Assembly (NCBI GenBank): GCA_002841275.1
Contig: PHET01000005.1
Coordinates: 1-64,000 of the forward strand
Length of the DNA stretch: 64,000 bases
DNA from: Actinobacteria bacterium HGW-Actinobacteria-7
Lineage (GTDB): Bacteria; Actinomycetota; Coriobacteriia; Anaerosomatales; PHET01
Direction of reading: 5' to 3'
In this document: positions 7,772 to 15,927 of the stretch, in pieces
How positions within the stretch are numbered: the stretch's first letter is position 1
How the letters are laid out: every line of letters starts with the position of its first letter
Translations under genes and position numbers: made by a program
The notes under the pieces: generated by a model
Told to the model about the DNA's origin: nothing
Database searches by the model: none
Seen by the model: only the letters and a program-made list of their open reading frames with translations

Positions 7772-9745
7772 GTGCAACTTCTGCTGGACATCACGGTCAT
7801 CTTCGCGGTCTCTGTGGCCGCGGTCCTCATCTGCCACCGGCTGCGCATACCCTCCAGCGTCGGGTTCCTGCTCGCAGGTGTCCTGGCGGGGCCGGATGCA
7901 CTGCGCTTGGTCCGAGAAGTGGGCCAAGTGGAGCTGCTATCCGAGGCCGGCGTGGTCATGTTGCTGTTCGTCATCGGCTTGGAGTTTTCGCTCAGTGGCT
8001 TGTTTGAGATCCGCAGGCAGTTCCTTGTCGGCGGATCCGTGCAGATGCTGGGCACAGCCGCACTGGTAGGCACAGGTACGTACCTTATCGGCTCGACAGT
8101 GGCTCAGTCAGCGTATCTGGGGTTCGTTGTCGCACTGAGTTCCACCGCGATCGTACTGAAGTTGCTCCAGGAGCGTGCGGAACTCGACAGCCCACACGGA
8201 CGCATGATTCTGGGCACGCTCATCTTCCAGGACATCGCCGTCGTCCCATTGATGCTTGCAGCGCCGTTTCTCGCCGGCGGGCTGGCCGGTGGCTCAGGAG
8301 GGACCGCTTCTGAGGCGCTTGTTCTCGCAGCGCGCGTGCTAGGAGTCGCGGCCATCGCCTACGTGGGATACCGCTGGGCCGTGCCGTGGCTGCTGTACCA
8401 GATAGCACGCACCCGTAGCCGCGAGGCGTTCCTCCTGGGCGTACTCACCATCTGCACAGGAATCGCGCTTCTGACCCAGCAGGCCGGCCTCTCACTCGCG
8501 CTGGGTGCGTTCCTGGCAGGACTGATCATCTCCGAGTCCGAGTACTCGCATCAGGCCGTCGGCGTCATCCTGCCCTTCCGCGACGCGTTCATGAGCCTGT
8601 TCTTCGTCTCCATCGGCATGCTTCTCGACATCCAGTTCCTGCTGGCGCACCCCCTCGAACTCGCTCTGCTCACCTTGGGCATTCTGGCCATCAAGCCACT
8701 CGTGGGCGCAATCGCGGCGCTCTCGGTGGGCTTGCCGCTCCGAAACTCCGTGCTGGCCGGCGTGTCACTCGGCCAGATTGGCGAGTTCTCACTGGTGGCC
8801 ACGACCGCTGGCGTCACTGCCGGGCTACTGAACCAGGATGCATTCCAGACCGTGCTCGACACCGCGGTGCTCAGCATGCTGCTAGCCCCGCTCATGATGG
8901 CCATCGGCCCGGGGATAGCCCAAACACTTCAGCGGCTGCCACTGACTCCACGGCTACGCGACGGATTTGGTGGTGCGCGGGTCAGCTCCGCGCACACCTA
9001 CACCGATCACGTACTGATCGTGGGCTACGGCGTGACCGGCCGAAACATCGCCCGCTCGTCTCGGGAGGCTGGTGTACCCTACGCCGTCGTCGAGCTCAAC
9101 GCCGAGGTGGTTCGTGCGGAACGTGCCCGCGGAGAACACATCTACTTCGGCGACGCGACACACGAGGCGATCCTCGAGCATCTCAACGCCGACAAGGCCA
9201 AAGCCGTAGTGGTCGCCATCAACGACCCGGCGGCCGCGCGCAGGATCGTCGAGCTCGCCCGTCGCATCGCCACCGACGCGTTCATCATGGTTCGCAGCCG
9301 CTACCTCAAAGAGGCCGAGGCCCTCTATGGTCTGGGCGCCGATGAGGTCATAGCTGACGAACTCGAAGTCTCCATCGAGATCTTCTCGCGCGTGCTGGCG
9401 CGCTTCCTGGTTCCCCGCGAAGACATCGAGCACTACATCGACGACGCTCGAGCGGAATGGCGTGTCATGGCGCGCAGTCTCTCCCCAGAAACGACGTCCG
9501 TGCACGACCTGCGTGTCGAAGTACCCGATCTGACCACCCGCGCCTTCCGGGTCAATGAAGGATCGCCCATCGAAGGGATGACGATCGCGACGAGCAGGTT
9601 GCGAGCGGAGCACGGCGTCACAGTTCTCGCGGTGCGCCGCGATGGAGCATCGATCGCCAACCCCGTAAGCGCAACCGAGCTGCGCGCGGGGGATGTACTG
9701 TTCGTTGTGGCCCCGCACGATTGGGACCCTCTGACCGTCGCCTGA
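7772..9745 (+). CDS. Kef-type monovalent cation:proton antiporter with TrkA domains
   Basis: A CPA2-family protein of 657 residues. Residues 1-385 form about 12 membrane helices with the family signature FQDIAVVPLML and GFLLAGVLAGP. Residues about 410-530 form a TrkA_N (RCK) domain with HVLIVGYGVTGRNIA, and the C-terminus is a TrkA_C domain (about 575-655). This is the layout of KefB/KefC-like and RosB-like K+/H+ antiporters gated by nucleotide. GTG 7772 is chosen because GGGGGA stands just upstream and the family starts with this LLLDITVI segment; an ATG at 7739 lacks a site. It is divergent from the ATPase, and lies near the damaged trk genes, so it may be the functional potassium-related transporter here. 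Confidence 0.9.
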   Translation: MQLLLDITVIFAVSVAAVLICHRLRIPSSVGFLLAGVLAGPDALRLVREVGQVELLSEAGVVMLLFVIGLEFSLSGLFEIRRQFLVGGSVQMLGTAALVGTGTYLIGSTVAQSAYLGFVVALSSTAIVLKLLQERAELDSPHGRMILGTLIFQDIAVVPLMLAAPFLAGGLAGGSGGTASEALVLAARVLGVAAIAYVGYRWAVPWLLYQIARTRSREAFLLGVLTICTGIALLTQQAGLSLALGAFLAGLIISESEYSHQAVGVILPFRDAFMSLFFVSIGMLLDIQFLLAHPLELALLTLGILAIKPLVGAIAALSVGLPLRNSVLAGVSLGQIGEFSLVATTAGVTAGLLNQDAFQTVLDTAVLSMLLAPLMMAIGPGIAQTLQRLPLTPRLRDGFGGARVSSAHTYTDHVLIVGYGVTGRNIARSSREAGVPYAVVELNAEVVRAERARGEHIYFGDATHEAILEHLNADKAKAVVVAINDPAAARRIVELARRIATDAFIMVRSRYLKEAEALYGLGADEVIADELEVSIEIFSRVLARFLVPREDIEHYIDDARAEWRVMARSLSPETTSVHDLRVEVPDLTTRAFRVNEGSPIEGMTIATSRLRAEHGVTVLAVRRDGASIANPVSATELRAGDVLFVVAPHDWDPLTVA

Positions 9746-9776
9746 GGCGGTCTACCAGCTTCGAGAGGACACGCAC

Positions 9777-10499
9777 GTGGAATTACTGGAGTTGAGCAAG
9801 CGATTCGGAGACCTGTACAAGCCCAGCGCGAAAGTGCCGGTGCTCGTGGACGTGCCATCGCTGCGGTTCCTCATGCTCGACGGCGAAGGCGGCGTGGGAG
9901 GACCTGACTTCCAGGACGCGATGCAGGCGCTCTACGGCCTCGCGTACCCGGTGAAGTTCGCGGCCAAGAAGGAACTCGAGCTGAGCTACTCGGTGATGCC
10001 CGCCGAAGGGCTCTACTGGAGCGACGAGTATGACGGTACGCCCGGAATCACGCCCTCTCAGCTGCAGGAACTGACCTGGCGTCTCATGATCATGCTGCCC
10101 GACGAGGTGCCCGGCGAGCTGGTCGAGGCAACGCGCGAGAAGGTGGCCGCGAAGAAGGACCTACCGCGCCTCGGCGATATTCGCGTTCAGACCTTCTCGG
10201 AAGGGCCTAGCGTGCAGATACTGCACGTCGGTCCGTACGCCGAGGAGGCCCCCACCGCCCAGCGGCTCTACGCGTTCGCCGCCGAGAAGGGCTTCGACGT
10301 CACCGGACCACACCACGAGATCTATCTGGGAGACCCGAACCATTCAGCGCCCGAGAAGCTCAAGACGGTGCTGCGCTACGGCGTGACGAAACGGCGCACG
10401 CAGACCTCCACGGCTCGCCACATCAAGGCCGTGCGCACGAAGGCTCCGACCACCTGTAACACAACCTGCGCGGCGCCCAAGCGCTCGCGCCGGAAGTAG
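9777..10499 (+). CDS. GyrI-like small-molecule-binding protein
   Basis: A 240-residue cytosolic protein built on the GyrI-like (SHS2-type) fold. It contains VPSLRFLMLDGEG at the start, the helix VKFAAKKELELSYSVMPAEGLYW and a C-terminal half with HVGPYAEEAPTAQRLYAF and HHEIYLGDP. Stand-alone members of this class act as effector-binding or hydrolase-like proteins of unclear ligand. The last 35 residues are a basic, Thr/Lys/Arg-rich tail (KRRTQTS...KRSRRK). GTG 9777 follows GAGAGGA. It lies 31 bases after the antiporter and may be co-transcribed. It is distinct from the GyrI half that is fused to TrkH. Confidence 0.8.
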   Translation: MELLELSKRFGDLYKPSAKVPVLVDVPSLRFLMLDGEGGVGGPDFQDAMQALYGLAYPVKFAAKKELELSYSVMPAEGLYWSDEYDGTPGITPSQLQELTWRLMIMLPDEVPGELVEATREKVAAKKDLPRLGDIRVQTFSEGPSVQILHVGPYAEEAPTAQRLYAFAAEKGFDVTGPHHEIYLGDPNHSAPEKLKTVLRYGVTKRRTQTSTARHIKAVRTKAPTTCNTTCAAPKRSRRK

Positions 10500-10550
10500 C
10501 GCGCCTCCGCACTGACGCGTCGTGGAGTGGCCGTCCAGATCACGTCATAG

Positions 10551-12116
10551 TCACTTCGTCTTGAGAAGCGACCCCAGGACACCCCGCATGATCTGGCGAC
10601 CCACTTGGCTGCCCGCAGCGCGCACGACGCTCTTGCCCATCGCTTCGATCATGCCCTCGCGCTTGCCGCCACGAGGACCAGTCGAACCGAACAGCGCATC
10701 GGCAATCGGATTGCTCTGCCCCGCTGCCGGCGCGCTGACGCTCCCCGGCTTAGCGACCGGCGCAGCAGCTGCCTCCGCAGCCGCTGCTGCGGCAAGCGCT
10801 GCGGCCGCTTCCTCGGTCGCCTTGGCCGCCGCTTGGGCGCGTGCGATGAGTACCTCGTAGGCGCTCTCGCGATCGACTTCCTGCTCGTAGTGCCCAGCCA
10901 CCAGCGACGCCGCCATCACAGCCTGCCGCTGCTCCGGCGAGATCGCACCGATCCGGCCGTGCGGCGGCACTATGAGCGCGCGACGCACGGGCTCGGGGTT
11001 GCCATCGGCCGAGAGCACAGAGACGAGCGCCTCGCCCACCTTCAGGTCCGTCACCGCGGTCTCGACATCGACCGCCGGATTCGTGCGGAACGTCTCGGCC
11101 ATGGCTTTGACGGCCTTCTGCTCGCGTGGGGTGAACGCGCGCAGGGCGTGCTGGATCTTGTTGCCGAGCTGGCCTAGTACCGTGTCGGGGATATCGACCG
11201 GGTTCTGCGTGACGAAGTAGACGCCGATGCCCTTGCTGCGAATCAGCCGAACGACCTGTTCGATCTTGGTGAGCAGCGCCGGCGGGGCGTCGTCGAAGAG
11301 CAGGTGCGCCTCGTCGAAGAAGAAGACCAGTTTTGGCTTGGCGAGGTCTCCGGCCTCCGGGAGGCGCTCGAAGAGCTCCGAGAGCAACCAGAGTAGAAAC
11401 GTCGAGTAGGTGCGCGGTGACTGCATGAGCTTGTCGGCGGCAAGGATGTTCACGTAGCCGTGCCCCTGCGCGTCGACCTGCATGAAGTCGAAGAGATCGA
11501 GCGCCGGCTCGCCAAAGAAGCGGTCACCGCCCTGTTCCTCGAGCGTGAGCAGCGAGCGCTGGATGGCCCCGATGCTGGCAGCCGAGACGTTGCCGTAGGT
11601 CGTGCCGATATCGCTCGCGTTGTCCGCGACGAACTTCAACATGGCCCGCAGGTCAGCGATATCCAGCAGCAGCAGCCCGTTGTCGTCGGCGACTCGGAAC
11701 GTGACGGTGAGAACCGCCTCCTGGATCTCGTTGAGATTCAGCATGCGCCCCAACAACAGAGGCCCGACCTCCGAGACGGTCGTGCGAACCGGATGCCCCT
11801 GCTCGCCAAAGACGTCCCAGAACATGACCGGAGTGGCCGAGAAGCCCCAGTCGCCCAGTCTCAGCTTCTCAATCCTCTCGGCGACCTTGGTGTTGTCCCC
11901 GCCCGCTTGGGAGATGCCGGACAGATCGCCTTTGACGTCGGCCGCGAACACCGGGACCCCTATGCGGCTGAAGGACTCGGTGAGCACCTGGAGCGTGACC
12001 GTCTTGCCCGTACCGGTAGCGCCTGCGACCAGACCGTGTCGGTTCGACATCGCGGGAAGCAGGTACAGCTCGGCATCGTCCTTCGCGATCAGCATCCCCT
12101 CGAGCGATTCGGTCAT
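10551..12116 (-). CDS. HerA-like P-loop ATPase (DUF853/YjgR family)
   Basis: A 521-residue ATPase with Walker A GATGTGKTVT near residue 35 and Walker B FFFDEAHLLF near 275, followed by the arginine-containing VTQNPVDIP region. It belongs to the DUF853 family of HerA-like DNA-translocase relatives, often annotated YjgR; the exact job is unknown. The C-terminus has an Ala-rich linker (AAAALAAAAAAEAAAA) and a basic helix ending SLLKTK. ATG 12116 is preferred over ATG 12119 because the AAGGAG site then has six bases of spacing rather than three. No HerA partner nuclease (NurA) is nearby, which agrees with a stand-alone YjgR-like protein. Confidence 0.88.
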   Translation of the reverse strand: MTESLEGMLIAKDDAELYLLPAMSNRHGLVAGATGTGKTVTLQVLTESFSRIGVPVFAADVKGDLSGISQAGGDNTKVAERIEKLRLGDWGFSATPVMFWDVFGEQGHPVRTTVSEVGPLLLGRMLNLNEIQEAVLTVTFRVADDNGLLLLDIADLRAMLKFVADNASDIGTTYGNVSAASIGAIQRSLLTLEEQGGDRFFGEPALDLFDFMQVDAQGHGYVNILAADKLMQSPRTYSTFLLWLLSELFERLPEAGDLAKPKLVFFFDEAHLLFDDAPPALLTKIEQVVRLIRSKGIGVYFVTQNPVDIPDTVLGQLGNKIQHALRAFTPREQKAVKAMAETFRTNPAVDVETAVTDLKVGEALVSVLSADGNPEPVRRALIVPPHGRIGAISPEQRQAVMAASLVAGHYEQEVDRESAYEVLIARAQAAAKATEEAAAALAAAAAAEAAAAPVAKPGSVSAPAAGQSNPIADALFGSTGPRGGKREGMIEAMGKSVVRAAGSQVGRQIMRGVLGSLLKTK

Positions 12117-12220
12117 CATGTGCTCCTTGGTTCTGATGTTGGGCATCCGATGGACAGAAGATACCCGTCGCGCCCACTGGGTACCAACCCCATGACACGT
12201 TGTGACACGAATGGGGCGCT

Positions 12221-12553
12221 ATGCCAGCCCAGAAGCTCAATGCGCTACAGCAAACGCTCGACTCGGCCATCGCCGAATGGCCCGGGGTGCACTCGAAGTC
12301 CATCTTCGGGCATCGAGGATATGTTCTTGGCGGCAAGATGATCGGTTTTCTGGCCGATGAGGGCGTCGCGGTCAAGGTCCCGGGTCCTGAGATTGATGCC
12401 GCCTATGCAATCGACGGAGTGGTCCCCTTTGCCTACGGCGAGCATGAGATGAGAGGCTGGCCGGTGCTGCCGCTACGCAACGACGACGAGCTCTCCTCGG
12501 CCCTCAGCGCACTGGAACAGACGAGCGCACGCATTTCGCAGGGCGAACTATGA
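12221..12553 (+). CDS. TfoX/YjbR-like small protein
   Basis: A 110-residue protein with the pattern of the TfoX N-terminal family: an N-terminal helix, KSIFGHRGYVLGGKMIGFL as the FGxxG beta-hairpin, and a VKVPGPEIDAAY strand. Family members include competence regulators and small proteins of unknown role. It is divergent from the HerA-like gene and its last codons overlap the 3' end of the convergent membrane-protein gene by six bases. The ribosome-binding site (GGGGCG) is weak. Confidence 0.6.
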   Translation: MPAQKLNALQQTLDSAIAEWPGVHSKSIFGHRGYVLGGKMIGFLADEGVAVKVPGPEIDAAYAIDGVVPFAYGEHEMRGWPVLPLRNDDELSSALSALEQTSARISQGEL

Positions 12554-13465
12554 GCCCGCTCGGCTGATACCGGCCGAAGCCCCGACCGGGCCGGTCTCAT
12601 CCCCATCCACACTGTTCAGTATCTTCCACGCGAAAGCGGAAGCCGCCAGGGTTACGGCTCCGAACATCGCGAAGGGACCGATTTCAAGGCTGCCCTCAAC
12701 AAGGGCCGCCGAGACGAGCATCGCGCAGATCGCGCCAGCCATGGTCACGCCCTTCACCGCGAAGACCGAAGCCAACAGGTATCCCCACGGGCTTCGACGC
12801 CAGACCAGAAACGCCGTTGCGCTCGCCAGTGGCACCAGCATCCCAAGATCCATCGCCTGGACGGTGAGTGTGGGCATCCCCAGAAGCCCCGCCCCTGCGA
12901 AGTCCCCACCAAGTCCCGTCGCGATTCTGGGCACCCACATCCCCACAAGCATGAACGCCATCATCGCCGAGAAGACCGCCATTCCCTGGCGGGGAAACCG
13001 CTCGCTGAACCGACGGGGCAGTTCCCTGATCTGGATAGTAGACGTGATCCACACCAGCGAGACGGCGCACGTTGCGTAGAGCACGATGAAGACCGGGAAC
13101 AGTGGCCCCAAGGCCCAGAACATCGCGTACATGAGGTACTGGTAGAACAAGTAGGCAAGAAGGCCCAGGGAGAGCAGACGGGCCTTCAGCGAACCACGCG
13201 CGATAGCCGGAACCGCAAGCAACAGCACCGGTACCACGATGACCAGCGTCACCGCGTCCCACCCCACACCCTCGGCCACGACACGTTCTGGGTTGAAGGC
13301 ATACACCCCCGTCGTGGCGTACTCGAACCGCTCGCCCCGAATGCTGGTCGCAGGCGCTGTGGACCCGTCCCCTCGCATGAAGACCCCGACTGCGGAGGCA
13401 GCACCCGCGCCCAATGCGACAGCAAGGCATAGTGCGGCAATGCGCCTGAAGACTTTAGAGTCCAT
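12548..13465 (-). CDS. Polytopic membrane protein of unknown function
   Basis: A 305-residue protein with about eight hydrophobic helices, beginning with a signal-anchor-like helix (RIAALCLAVALGAGAASAVGV). Between helices 1 and 2 is a soluble stretch of about 50 residues. I do not recognise the family. It starts 4 bases after the flavodoxin stop, behind a GGGGGTG site, so it forms the third gene of a TetR-flavodoxin-membrane protein operon and is probably co-regulated with them. ATG 13465 is used; upstream frame overlaps the flavodoxin gene. Confidence 0.75.
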   Translation of the reverse strand: MDSKVFRRIAALCLAVALGAGAASAVGVFMRGDGSTAPATSIRGERFEYATTGVYAFNPERVVAEGVGWDAVTLVIVVPVLLLAVPAIARGSLKARLLSLGLLAYLFYQYLMYAMFWALGPLFPVFIVLYATCAVSLVWITSTIQIRELPRRFSERFPRQGMAVFSAMMAFMLVGMWVPRIATGLGGDFAGAGLLGMPTLTVQAMDLGMLVPLASATAFLVWRRSPWGYLLASVFAVKGVTMAGAICAMLVSAALVEGSLEIGPFAMFGAVTLAASAFAWKILNSVDGDETGPVGASAGISRAGS

Positions 13466-13469
13466 GGGG

Positions 13470-13973
13470 TTACACCCCCATCTTCTCAGACACAGTCTCG
13501 GCCCAAGCATCTATGGCGTCCCAGTCCCTGAAGTCCCCCTGTGGGGCTTTCAGAGCCTTGAGGACTGTGCGCTCAATGAACGAGAACTCCTTGGGTTCGT
13601 TCCAGCCCGCGAACAGACCGATATCAAGAGGGCTGACACCCGACGATTCTATGACAGGATCCGTCCACGCCCGGACCTCGGGCGCCCGCTCGGGCTCCTT
13701 CGCCATCGTGAGATTCACCGTGTAGAAGGCGACCGGAATCTGCTGGAGCTGCTCAGCGTTCTGCGCGACCCATGCGCGTGCCGGTTCATGCCACTGGCTC
13801 ATCCGAATGCCGCTGCCAACGATCACCGCGTCATAGGCGGCCAGGCCATCGGCCTCTTGCGCGGAGACCACGTCGACATCCGCGCCCTTCCGGGCAAGAC
13901 ATTCGCCAATGCGCTGCGCTACCCCACGAGTACACCCGGACTTCGTGCCGTAGACCACCATGAACTTACTCAT
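13470..13973 (-). CDS. Flavodoxin-domain protein
   Basis: A 167-residue flavodoxin fold: N-terminal FMN phosphate-binding loop (VVYGTKSGCTRGVAQRI), central strand YDAVIVGSGIRMSQW and a C-terminal helix. The spacing and the SGIRMSQWHEPARAW segment resemble menaquinone-dependent protoporphyrinogen oxidase HemG and related flavodoxin_5 proteins, which transfer electrons to quinone or a partner. Whether this one oxidises protoporphyrinogen is not shown. Its ATG overlaps the stop of the TetR gene (ATGA at 13970-13973), so it is translationally coupled to the regulator. Confidence 0.88.
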   Translation of the reverse strand: MSKFMVVYGTKSGCTRGVAQRIGECLARKGADVDVVSAQEADGLAAYDAVIVGSGIRMSQWHEPARAWVAQNAEQLQQIPVAFYTVNLTMAKEPERAPEVRAWTDPVIESSGVSPLDIGLFAGWNEPKEFSFIERTVLKALKAPQGDFRDWDAIDAWAETVSEKMGV

Positions 13974-14587
13974 CTCTGACTCCCTCCATTAACACCCTCG
14001 CTCACGCCGGACAGAAACAGCATCAGTGTCTGCCGGGTCGCCTCCTGTATCGGTATCTCGTAGATCTCGCCCGCGACATCGAGTACTTGCCTCGACATGA
14101 CCATCTGAGAGGTGAGCGCGAAGAACGCCTCAGCCATCACTCTGGGGTCGACATCCGCGCGCAGGTCACCGGCTTGCTGGCGCTGCCCGAGATAGTCGAC
14201 CAGGCCCGAGAAGTTGCCCCCCGGGCCTTCTCCCATGATCTCTCTGACCTCAGGAGCCGTGTGTGCGTCGAGCGCTAAGCGAAGCGCAGCCGCGCCCACG
14301 TGGGTGGCCTGGGCGACCTCGAGTTCAGCCAGCGCCTCAAGCGTCCCACGAGTGTCCGACGGGTCGGGCAGGCTCTTCACAACAAAGCCCGCCATGCCAT
14401 CCGCCCACTTCTGGGCCAGAGCATTCAAAATCCCCTGCTTGTTGGTGAAACGGCGGAAGAGCGTGACCTCGTTGACGCCGGCCTTCTGGGCAATCGCGCG
14501 TGTCGTGGTCCCGTTGTAGCCCCGCTCGGCGAACAACTCTGAGGCTGCGTCGAGAATGCGTGTGGTGGTGTCTTCTGCCGTGCTCAT
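13970..14587 (-). CDS. TetR/AcrR-family transcriptional regulator
   Basis: A 205-residue regulator with a TetR N-terminal helix-turn-helix (ILDAASELFAERGYNGTTTRAIAQKAGVNEVTLFRRFTNK, residues about 10-50) and a helical ligand-binding C-terminal domain. It heads an operon with the flavodoxin and membrane protein genes, overlapping the former by four bases. An inverted repeat with TGCAAG/CTTGCA arms sits 22 bases upstream of the start (14609-14626) and is the likely autoregulatory operator. Ligand unknown. Confidence 0.92.
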   Translation of the reverse strand: MSTAEDTTTRILDAASELFAERGYNGTTTRAIAQKAGVNEVTLFRRFTNKQGILNALAQKWADGMAGFVVKSLPDPSDTRGTLEALAELEVAQATHVGAAALRLALDAHTAPEVREIMGEGPGGNFSGLVDYLGQRQQAGDLRADVDPRVMAEAFFALTSQMVMSRQVLDVAGEIYEIPIQEATRQTLMLFLSGVSEGVNGGSQR

Positions 14588-14608
14588 ATGCGTACTCCAT
14601 TCGATGCG

Positions 14609-14626
14609 TGCAAGTGCTTGCTTGCA
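14609..14626. promoter_or_regulatory. Inverted-repeat operator upstream of the TetR operon
   Basis: TGCAAG (14609-14614) and CTTGCA (14621-14626) are perfect inverted arms around six bases; a tighter palindrome GCAAG-TG-CTTGC overlaps it. The position immediately before the tetR start fits autoregulation by the TetR dimer. Binding is inferred from symmetry and location. Confidence 0.6.
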
Positions 14627-14859
14627 TCCTAGTACGATGAAGATGGCCCGTCAAGCGGTCTTCTCGAACGTCAGTAGTAGGCAGCCGCCCTCCCTCTACT
14701 CCCTGGGGCGCAGGCGGAATCCACCTCTGACTCCACAGCCGTATCTCAGAATCGACACTCCAAGCCGACGACGCCTTCATCAGCCAGAGGGATGCTCATA
14801 GGTGCCGGGACGCTGATGATTCGGCGTTCCGGCGCCACAGCACCGATGAGGGAGGCGTC

Positions 14860-15087
14860 ATGTTGACTGCAGCTCATCTCAAGACCGCCGGACTGTCCAG
14901 CGCATGGGCGGTACGGACCGTTGAATCTATCCTCAAACACATGCGGGGGGTGGCTCGAGTGGTGGCCGTCAGCTCGCTGGGGATCGTCTCAGTGATGTGG
15001 GACGACACCATGGCTACACTTGAGCAGATTGTGAGCGCGCTGACCGCGGCCGGCTTCGATGCACGTCCGATGCTGCCGCAGAGCTGA
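14860..15087 (+). CDS. HMA-fold small protein lacking the metal-binding CxxC
   Basis: A 75-residue protein that matches the heavy-metal-associated (ferredoxin-like) fold: an initial loop and helix GLSSAWAVRTVESILKHMRGVARV, strands with VSVMWDDT, and EQIVSALTAAGFDA at the end. In metal chaperones the loop has CxxC; here it reads SSAW, so metal cannot be bound in the usual way. GGAGG stands four bases before ATG 14860. No metal ATPase is adjacent. It may bind another ligand or be a degenerate copy. Confidence 0.7.
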   Translation: MLTAAHLKTAGLSSAWAVRTVESILKHMRGVARVVAVSSLGIVSVMWDDTMATLEQIVSALTAAGFDARPMLPQS

Positions 15088-15097
15088 CCACGCGGCC

Positions 15098-15736
15098 TCA
15101 GACGAGCCCGATACGTCTCCAGACCCCCGCCGCAATCCCGAACGCGGGCCCATACCAGACCAGCCCGCCGATGATGTAGATCACGATGTCCTTGCGGGCG
15201 ATGTCACCCAGCAGTCCGACGCGCCAGACGCTGACATAGACGACGGCCCCCACAAGTACCATGGCCAGCAGGAGAATCAGCCCTTGGAAGACGCTGCGCG
15301 CAGACATGCGTCCGCGCACGCGTTTCACCATCGCGAGGGCGAGCGGCGAGGCGAGACCGACGAGCAGCAGTGCCGCCAGCGGCGTGGTCTCGGCGCGGTA
15401 CTCGGGGCCAAGGAACCGATTGATCGGCAACAGCAACAGCGAACTCGTGAACAACACGGAGACACCCGTGAGAAGCACGATTGGAACGAGCACAGCGACA
15501 CGAGTGGCGACCGTGCGAGCCCGGTCCCGACTATCGGTAAGGAACGTGAGCAGGAGCGCGAGGACGAACGGCATCGTCACCAGCGAGACGTAGCTGAAGG
15601 TGTATGTGCGAAAGGGGAGGCGGCCGATCAGAATCGATCCCGGAACCAGAAACAGCAGAATGAACGCATACACCAGCGCATAGGTGTCGAGTACACGTGG
15701 TTCTTCGTGCACGATCGCTATCGGTACCTCGGTCAT
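15098..15736 (-). CDS. Membrane protein of unknown function, six helices
   Basis: A 212-residue protein with about six hydrophobic helices and short loops, starting MTEVPIAIVHEEPR. No recognised domain. It converges with the HMA-like gene (stops 10 bases apart) and is divergent from the SulP transporter, about 190 bases away. Base composition and codon use look like the neighbours. No function is proposed. Confidence 0.7.
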   Translation of the reverse strand: MTEVPIAIVHEEPRVLDTYALVYAFILLFLVPGSILIGRLPFRTYTFSYVSLVTMPFVLALLLTFLTDSRDRARTVATRVAVLVPIVLLTGVSVLFTSSLLLLPINRFLGPEYRAETTPLAALLLVGLASPLALAMVKRVRGRMSARSVFQGLILLLAMVLVGAVVYVSVWRVGLLGDIARKDIVIYIIGGLVWYGPAFGIAAGVWRRIGLV

Positions 15737-15927
15737 GCACCGCTCCCTGCTCGGTCATTGGACACGCGTCGGAGTATCCGGCGGGCCCACGCCTCAAGAC
15801 ATGACTTGAGTCAATTCCGGGGCTTCGGATTCGAGGTCGTGCAACGGCACGTCATCGCAATTCCCACATCTCCCTCCTGCGTGGTACGTTGGCCCTCCCG
15901 CCCAACAACCACATTGGAGCCCCGCCG

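Noticed and set aside
7537-8073. Open frame extending the P2A ATPase by about 180 residues
   Set aside because: It has no similarity to the family, no ribosome-binding site, and overlaps the riboswitch and the divergent antiporter gene.
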